6,347 bases of DNA, from contig JAHEYA010000009.1 of assembly GCA_023251855.1 (NCBI GenBank), positions 1 to 6,347 of the forward strand, given 5' to 3'. Origin of the DNA: Bacteroidota bacterium. GTDB lineage: Bacteria > Bacteroidota > Bacteroidia > 2-12-FULL-35-15. The position numbers were made by a program, and so were the translations under genes. The notes beneath the pieces were generated by a model. That model had not been told where the DNA came from and did no database searches. It worked only from the letters and a program-made list of their open reading frames with translations. This document shows positions 5,798 through 6,347 of this stretch, one piece after another (within the stretch, counting starts at the first letter, position 1; each line of letters opens with the position of its first letter).

Positions 5798-5877
5798 AGG
5801 TATCAGGTAATAGGTATCAGGTATCAAGATCGATATGTATTAAATACCTGCTACTTGATACTTAATACCTGATACCT
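5798..5877. repeat. Inverted pair of 7-bp tandem arrays (AGGTATC repeats)
   Basis: On the left, a 7-bp unit AGGTATC is repeated in tandem from 5798 to 5825: three exact copies and one AGGTAAT variant. On the right (5845-5877), related units run in the opposite orientation. The two arms are complementary: 12 perfect base pairs at the outside (5798-5809 with 5866-5877), then about 14 further pairs, including two G-T, down to around 5826/5849. The element fills the thiolase-NlpC/P60 spacer. It starts 8 bp after the thiolase stop and ends 6 bp before the NlpC start codon, so the NlpC ribosome-binding region lies against a potential hairpin. It is not followed by a long T-run, so it is not a classical terminator. 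Confidence 0.82.
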
Positions 5878-5885
5878 CTTACTTT

Positions 5886-6347
5886 TTAAACCAATTCAAT
5901 AACCATAGCCGAAGCACCACCACCACCATTACAGATGCCTGCTGCGCCATATTTTGCTTTGTTCTGTTTTAAAACACTTATTAATGTAACTAAAATACGG
6001 GCTCCGGAAGTACCTAGCGGATGACCCAAAGAAACAGCTCCACCATGTATATTTACTTTGGCTGAATCTAATTTCAATTTTTGCATATTCACTAAACCAA
6101 CTACAGCAAAAGCTTCATTGAATTCGAAATAGTCAATTTCATCCATTTTTAAGCCGGATTTTTTAACTGCTTTTTCAACTGCCAATGAAGTAGAAGTAGT
6201 AAACCATTCCGGAGCTTGCTCTGCATCAGCAAAACTTCGAATGATAGCAACAGGTTTTAATCCTAATTTTTCAGCTTTTTCTTTGCTCATCAAAACAAGT
6301 GCTGCTGCACCATCATTCATTGTTGAAGAGTTGGCAGCTGTGGCACT
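5886..6347 (-). CDS. Thiolase (acetyl-CoA C-acyltransferase), C-terminal part; 5' end outside window
   Basis: The last 153 residues of a thiolase that either condenses two acetyl-CoA or cleaves 3-ketoacyl-CoA. The frame stays open to the right edge: nine codons before the ATG at 6320 read SATAANSST, continuing into MNDGAAALVLMS. This matches the internal thiolase motif (usually GTVTAANAS.LNDGAAA), so that Met is internal, not a start. Counting from that Met, the visible motifs are EFNEAFAVV (65-73), the active-site His in GGAVSLGHPLGTSGARI (93-109) and the terminal active-site Cys in AAGICNGGGGASAMVIE (126-142). The acylated nucleophilic Cys lies in the missing N-terminal half. Chain-length preference (acetoacetyl-CoA type such as AtoB/PhaA versus beta-oxidation FadA type) cannot be decided, although the biosynthetic-like C terminus leans to the first. 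It is followed on the same strand by the NlpC/P60 gene after 94 bp filled with a palindromic repeat. Confidence 0.94.
   Translation of the reverse strand, partial: SATAANSSTMNDGAAALVLMSKEKAEKLGLKPVAIIRSFADAEQAPEWFTTSTSLAVEKAVKKSGLKMDEIDYFEFNEAFAVVGLVNMQKLKLDSAKVNIHGGAVSLGHPLGTSGARILVTLISVLKQNKAKYGAAGICNGGGGASAMVIELV

Noticed and set aside
6318..6320. ATG at 6320 as the thiolase start
   Set aside because: The frame continues upstream with a recognisable internal thiolase motif (TAANSST), so the gene is truncated by the window edge.
1..6347. A novel defence, toxin-antitoxin or biosynthetic system
   Set aside because: No nuclease, helicase, toxin-like pair, reverse transcriptase or biosynthetic cluster is visible; the proteins are recognisable housekeeping or envelope families apart from two unknowns.

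Overview
This is a low-GC window from a member of the Bacteroidota, or a close relative. The evidence is indirect but consistent. Start codons lack Shine-Dalgarno sites. One clear TAnnTTTG-type promoter box lies just upstream of the 88-aa gene. Two signal peptides end in the ...FAQ/...FSQ style common in this phylum. The protein families (DUF922 HExxH protein, PD40/TolB-like propeller, NlpC/P60 protein with an N-terminal SH3-like region, a non-ubiquinone UbiA clade) are also typical. The genus cannot be named from the sequence alone.

Layout. The 3' part of an arginase-family gene (1-525, +) enters from the left and meets a tightly spaced minus-strand cluster head-on, with 12 bp between stop codons. 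Read in its own direction, that cluster is a secreted protein of unknown function (2736-2095), a PaiB-type FMN-binding protein (2074-1442) and a secreted beta-propeller protein (1422-538). Gaps of 20 and 19 bp suggest one transcript. A 288-bp divergent intergenic region (2737-3024) carries a triple-hairpin repeat and the promoter box for a plus-strand pair: an 88-aa membrane protein (3025-3291) and, 9 bp later, a UbiA-family prenyltransferase (3301-4176), which probably prenylates an aromatic acid for menaquinone synthesis. A DUF922 putative zinc protease (4288-4866, +) follows. It converges on a minus-strand pair: an NlpC/P60 cell-wall-peptide hydrolase (5791-5015) and a thiolase that runs off the right edge (6347-5886).

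The genes are mostly ordinary housekeeping or envelope functions. The distinctive part of the window is its non-coding DNA. Each of the four intergenic regions longer than 90 bp holds a different palindromic repeat: a triple short hairpin (2827-2917), a paired long hairpin (4189-4272), a 4+4 array of heptamers in mirror arrangement with graded spacing (4887-4963), and an inverted pair of 7-bp tandem arrays (5798-5877). The last abuts the NlpC start codon and creates a false 12-residue N-terminal extension; the start used here is corrected to 5791. They look like interspersed, REP/MITE-like elements that have colonised gene boundaries. No CRISPR array, tRNA, rRNA, transposase or defence system is visible.
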